A stretch of 64,000 nt of DNA. Origin: Tubiluchus corallicola. Its lineage: Eukaryota > Priapulida > Priapulimorpha > Priapulimorphida > Tubiluchidae. The stretch is from assembly GCA_030141605.1 (NCBI GenBank), contig JAQGDQ010000142.1, forward strand, positions 124,001 through 188,000, read 5' to 3'. Both the position numbers and the translations under genes were made by a program. This document shows, piece by piece, positions 52,801-58,800 of this stretch (position 1 is the stretch's first letter; every line of letters starts with the position of its first letter). The notes below the pieces were generated by a model. The model was not told the DNA's origin. It saw only the letters and a program-made list of their open reading frames with translations, and did not search any database.

Positions 52801-55800
52801 AAGAGGAATGCGCTGAAAAATTGTGAGCCGACAATAACTCAAACAATATCAGCCCAGCTAGCGCCTTAATTCCACATTCAGTTAACTGGCACTTTGCTAA
52901 TTTTTGATTTTATAGTATTATGCATCTATTAATATATATATATATATATATTAGTATAGTAATATATGTAATAGTAATATATAATGATATATATATTATC
53001 AAAAATTAGCAAAGCGCCAGTTAACTGAAGGTGGAATTAAGGCGCTAGCTGGGCTGATACGGCTCACAATTTTTCATGCATATATATATATATATATATA
53101 TATATGTATACATATATAATATATTAATATATTATATATCTATTAATTCTGGTTTATCAGAGTTCAATACATAAAAAATTGACATTTGTCATATGTAGTT
53201 TCTCCCTGCTGCAGATTTTATTTTATATAGAGCAGAAGGTTTTTGGATTTCATCATTTTGTAAATTAACTGCCAGTAACAACCTTGTTTTGCATGCATGC
53301 CGGTAAATCTTATCCAAAGCCTGAAAGATTGGGAAAACTTCTACATGAAATAACACCCTCCTTTGGACTTTGAAGCAAAGTCTGTTTCACTGAACAAGAC
53401 AATCCAAGTTACTTAGAAATATTTGCATCATTGTTATAATCCCAAGAAACAGTAGAGCTCTAGATAATTTCTGTGGTAGCTCTATGGTACTTGCTACACT
53501 CAGGCAACAAAATAACACATTTCCAGAAACAACATTAGTCTTATCAAGCAAAATGTATGTTCCTTGTCTCAGTGGCTTTATACGTAATGCTGTAACTAAC
53601 TGAGAATAGTATTTTTCATTCAAAAATACACTGTTAGCATGAAAAAATGTTGTCACATTCAAAAACTTGCTATCTTTATCTATAGTTAGTATTTTATTAA
53701 GCAAGTTTAACAACTTTAAGGCTTTGTGGCTTGTCCAAAAATCAATGCTTATTCTATTTTTAGGAGAGTGTACCACACGAAAGAAGTAAAAGTCTGCCAC
53801 AAGGTCTTCTACAAGTCTCTGAATTTATCCAGCGTCATCCAGAACTTGACAGTCATTCAAGCAGCCGTAGTAATGAACCTGATGCAGATGATAAAAAGAA
53901 GAGGAGCCGATCTCCGTCATCTCCGATTTCTCCCCTGCTCTTGCGGAAGCAGGAGTTTAGCGGACGCAAGTTCTCCGAGCCATTGTTCTCAATAGCACAG
54001 TTGCAGAGAAAAGGTTCAGATCCAAGTAGTCCAACGAGAAGAAATAGGGTGGGTGTCTGTTAATCTACATATGGACTGTCTGCGTGTTTCATCAGAAATT
54101 CTCATTCGTTAGTGTCATTCATCTGTGTCACATTTGCACAGGAAGTACTGGTTGTATGATATTTTTTGCTGGTGGTCGTGTTTTCTGTGATCGTATGAGA
54201 CTTTGTAATCGAGTAAATGGGTCATATTAATTAATTCTTTATCACGCCTGCGTCCAGGTAACTGCATGTCAATTGTTCATATCAGTCATAATAGGTGAGA
54301 TGATACTAATTATTCGCACTAAGGAGTAATCATAGGAGTGGTGACTCATCCACAGATTTAAACAGCAAGTTTTTTTCAAAAGAACCTATTTAATGTAGAT
54401 GGCGTTGACGGGACCGGAATCTAGTTCCGAAACATGAGAAGATGAACTCGTATAGTGTCTTAGCTACTTTCAGAATACGTATAAATCCCCCTCAACGAAG
54501 TAAATTGCCAGATGAAACCATAAAGAAGCAGTTTTCCTAGTCAGGCGTCTGTTTATTAACCAGACTTAGCATTTCTAAACTTCAGCAGTTAAGCACGTAC
54601 CATGACCACACAGCCGTACCCTCATCTTGCGTGCGAGCGTGCGTGTGTGTGTGTATGTATATGTATATATAAAATATATCTAAATTATAGGCGTTATGCG
54701 GCTTAAACAGAAATATTATAACAGGTGTTTTTGCTACAGTGAACCTAAGGCCTCACACGACATGCCATTTTCAGTTGCTCAACTAAAAGTTGTAAAATCT
54801 ATAAATGACTAAAGTCAATTAGAGCACGCAGACATATGCTATTAAAAATTGGGCAACTAAAAGTTGCTTTCTGTGCTCAAACTTTTAGTTGCGTAACTGT
54901 TTTGTAATGTACTGTTTTCAACATGGGCGTGCAAACATGCAATTTTTAGTTGTGCAGTTTTTAACTAAACAGAGGCATGAGAAGAAGGCACTGTGTTATG
55001 AAGAAGCAACATTAAACATACAAAAGAGAGAAAAAAGTACTTTGGCCTTTCGCAATGATTGACACCGCTTGTACTCCAGTTCCCATGCTGCAAATGTACG
55101 AACTGTAAATTGTATCAAATTTGCACGATTAAACAATTTAACCTTTTCATATGAACTGACATCGTTAAACAAAATTTGTATTTGGATTTCGAGTCTTTTG
55201 AAATATGCCCAATTCAGCTTACATAGAGCACTAAGAAAAGCCCAAAGATAAGAGACGTTTCTATCAGGTAATGCTTTTCTGCACTTGATGTCGAGTTAGG
55301 TAATGGAAAGTCCAATAATACGCATCATGTCATCATAACTATTTGGACTCATCCGATAATAACCAAAGAATTTAAAATGCCTTTTCACTAATCCCTGGTT
55401 AGTTATTGTGTAAATATTTCTGGCGAGTATTCGGTTTTTGCGAATTAATAATACCCCGCGTACATATGCAACCTCTTGAATGTTTCTTGCGCCTGTTACG
55501 CAATTTAAAATTGTATGTCTACTCGGGGCCTTAATTGAATACAGTTAACGAGTTCTGGAATTTTTCGCTTCTTGACTGCTGCTGAATATAAAAATTCATT
55601 AATTTGAACTCAACTAAGTGTGATCCCTTTGTTTTTTATGCTGCCCCGGATGATACTTTGGTGAGTGTGTTATTATATTATTATTAATAATATTATTAAT
55701 TCACGATTTTTTCAATATGAGTTCTGTTAATAGCATGAAACGCGAAAAATTCCCAGAGCAGTTTGACGACGTCTGCAGTTTGAGCAAGAGCAGTTTGTTC

Positions 55801-58800
55801 TCTTGTTTCTGGCGAATGTTCCTAATCAGCCAAAAATGTGAACGTTGGCTGTTGGTAATGGCAGATGTTAGAATTACTGTAACCTACGCTTTGCATATCC
55901 ACTGTACGTGCAACAACAACAGAAACAGTAACAACAACAACAACAATAACAACAAAACAACAACAATAACGACAACATTAACAACGATAATGACATTTCT
56001 CATGACAACGAGGATGACAATGGCAATGACAGCAACATGCATAAAACTGTCCTTTGTTCATTTTCATAGTATTAGAAAAATTTCATTTTTCAGATTACAA
56101 AACTTCCAAGTCCTTCACAGTGCATCGTTTGAAAATAATCTCAGTGGACAAATGAGAGACATTTGGGTTTATACATATTATGTTAATTAACGTTTGCTAT
56201 GATTGCCATTATAGGATTGCAATCAGGAGGTGTTCACGTTGTTCTTTGAGATGGCAAGAGATTCTGATGCCCCAGATGTAGAGGTCGTGGCAGCAGTTAG
56301 AGGAACCAATCTTCGGTATGTAATTGTTTACTATTGTTTCCTCTCCGTGCAAGCCGTCAGGCACACAATGGGAGTCGCAGTTTTCACATTTGATGGTTCC
56401 GGAAATGAACACTAGAAATGGAATATTCGTTGTACAATTTAGTTCAGTACAGGTGGTCACCTGGCCTCAGGACGAGGTTAAAAAGACTTAAAAAGAGTGC
56501 ATTGATAAATCTTCCCAGTTTGGACAAGCACATTGTATACCTGCAGTTTTCAAATGTTTCAAGAAAAACAAAACAATCTACTCTTTAAAATATTGAAAGG
56601 AATCATATTATTTTTTTCAAAAATTGCTTACGTGAAGGAATTATTACCACACAAACATAATCTATTATTCATTTATCAGAAACGCTTTTGTTGTATTAAT
56701 TGTGTTAAAATGTATACTTTTTGTCGGACTTGAAAATGGGGTAGTATATGAAAAATCATCCTGTCTTCCTTTAAGTTATTCCAAATACCTGGTGATAATT
56801 AGTTAATTTACTGGCGCAGTGGTAGTTAAATTAATTAGATGCAGCATAGGTATGCCAAATTCAATGTACTGGGCTCAATTCTGGTTTCACTCAAAGTTTT
56901 TTATTTAATTGTTCCCCTCTTTTGCAAATTAGTCGTCAGATCAATTTTTTCAAATGGGTGTGAGGTTTATTAATTTATAATTCTCAAACACTAAGATTAC
57001 ATTTAATAAATAAGAAAGCCAAACTTGCTAACCACATAGCCCAGTGTGTTTTACTTTCTATAAATTTTAGTAATTTTCCTTTAAATTCTTTGCCAATAGG
57101 TGAAACCGTTAATGTTGTGCTTTATTTTACTTTCATAGTGGTGAGTGCTGCCACCTAGGAGTTCGGATAAACATTATTTGCTTTATTGTCCGACGCTATT
57201 GCATATTAGACTTTAGTCTTCAAATTGTGACTAATTCTTAAACGACAGTATAAACTTTACCTTAGAGGAAATTTTCATTGGTAGTTCTGGTTACTTAACT
57301 TGCAAATAATTTTGCTGAAAAACACTCGTTTTTACTTACCACTTTTCACACTTCATTTTCACTAACTGCATAAGATGCAAAAATAGCAAATTGCCCAAAT
57401 AAATTTAAAAAAATTTAGTTGTCGTGAAAAGTGTGAATTGATTAAATGTGCGCGTGATATTATCAGTCCTTAATTTCGATTAATCAGAAAAAGGCGCCGT
57501 ATAGCGAGTGGCTGGTGGCTCCATCTAACGACAATCTATTTTAGTGTTTAGTTTTCAATGCCCATTCAGAAACAAGGCAGTACGACACGGTACAAAAAAT
57601 ACCGGACCGCAATTCCGTACCGAACATGCAAAATCGAATCGTATCGTACTAGTACGACAAAATATCGTACCGTAATTCCGTATGAAATTTCGTACCAAGT
57701 GCATGTAGAATCTACTATAAAAATATAAAGAGTGGCATAAAAATTAATTGTAAAAACGACAAGTTTATCAGTTATTATTATGAATTTATGCATACTATAA
57801 AACAGAACTGCTGTTTGAACTTTCATACTACTCATTTTAGGTTTCAAAATTTACACGAAATTGTACACGAGATGTAAATTTACTCTGAGTTACTTATTCT
57901 TAATAAATAATTTTGTGGCAGGCACGAGGAGTTACGGTCATTAATTAGATTTTAATGGTTAACGAAGATTCAAATTTAGTGTCTTGTCTAAAGCATTTGC
58001 AACTATGCCATAAAGGCTGCGCAGGTTAACTAAGTCGGTTCTACTCGAATTTCTTTCGTTAGCAAAGCAAATCTTTAACCCATATATTGTTCTCAAGTTA
58101 TGCAGATTTTTTTGAAACAAGAACAGGTAGAAACGGCACAGGAAAAAGGCGCAATTTTTTACCGTGCCATTTTTACTCTGCACGGTAGTACATTCCTGTA
58201 CAATTCTGGGTGTTAGATGAATAGTTGTCAAACATGGTAAGCAATATATCCAGTTTGTATACGTACAATAATAAAGGTAAGGTAATTTACGAAAAATAAG
58301 AACAAAAAGCACAAAGGGTACTGGATAAAAAATAGTTTTTAATGATATTTTATATTTTTGTTTTTCATTTGAATATAGTTCGTAGTGGACTGAACGATGT
58401 CTTTTCATGTTTACGGGATAAATAGAATTTCCTGGGAATTGACGTCAAACATATTGGTCTATCGCTCCGCCCCCGCTGCAACGTAAGCACGCTCAGCAGC
58501 ATTCGGGACAACAGCTCACACAGGACAACAACTGTCTAAGACTCTAAGCTAAGCTAAACTAAACTAAGCAATATGACAGTCACAACTAGTGTCTAATCAG
58601 CAGATAAACTGATTGCTCTTTTTCATAAACACAAATTTGCAGAGCAGCAGCTATTTTAACACGAAATTAACACTTCAAGTAGCCAACAAATGACTTTTCA
58701 ATTTAAACAGAATGTAAGGACGAAGTTTCAAAGCACTACAAAATACAGGGACATAAATATAATAAAGAAACTGCGTATTTTCTTGATTGCAAAATGGTTT

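Larger units (their letters stand above)
54049..56214 (+). other. Intron between exons D and E (2.2 kb)
   Basis: Begins GTGGGT and ends CCATTATAG. Holds a GT/TA microsatellite (54628-54670), the cluster of CAACTAAAAGTTG palindromes (54745-54975) and the AAC-type repeat (55905-56040). Confidence 0.65.

Noticed and set aside
53387-53800. 137-codon antisense frame overlapping exon D
   Set aside because: Length is within what chance gives in 64 kb of AT-rich DNA. No domain, and a conserved + strand exon overlaps its end.
57959-58408. 149-codon minus frame
   Set aside because: Longest non-repeat frame, but composition is AT-driven and no motif is recognisable. Mentioned only as part of a possible element.
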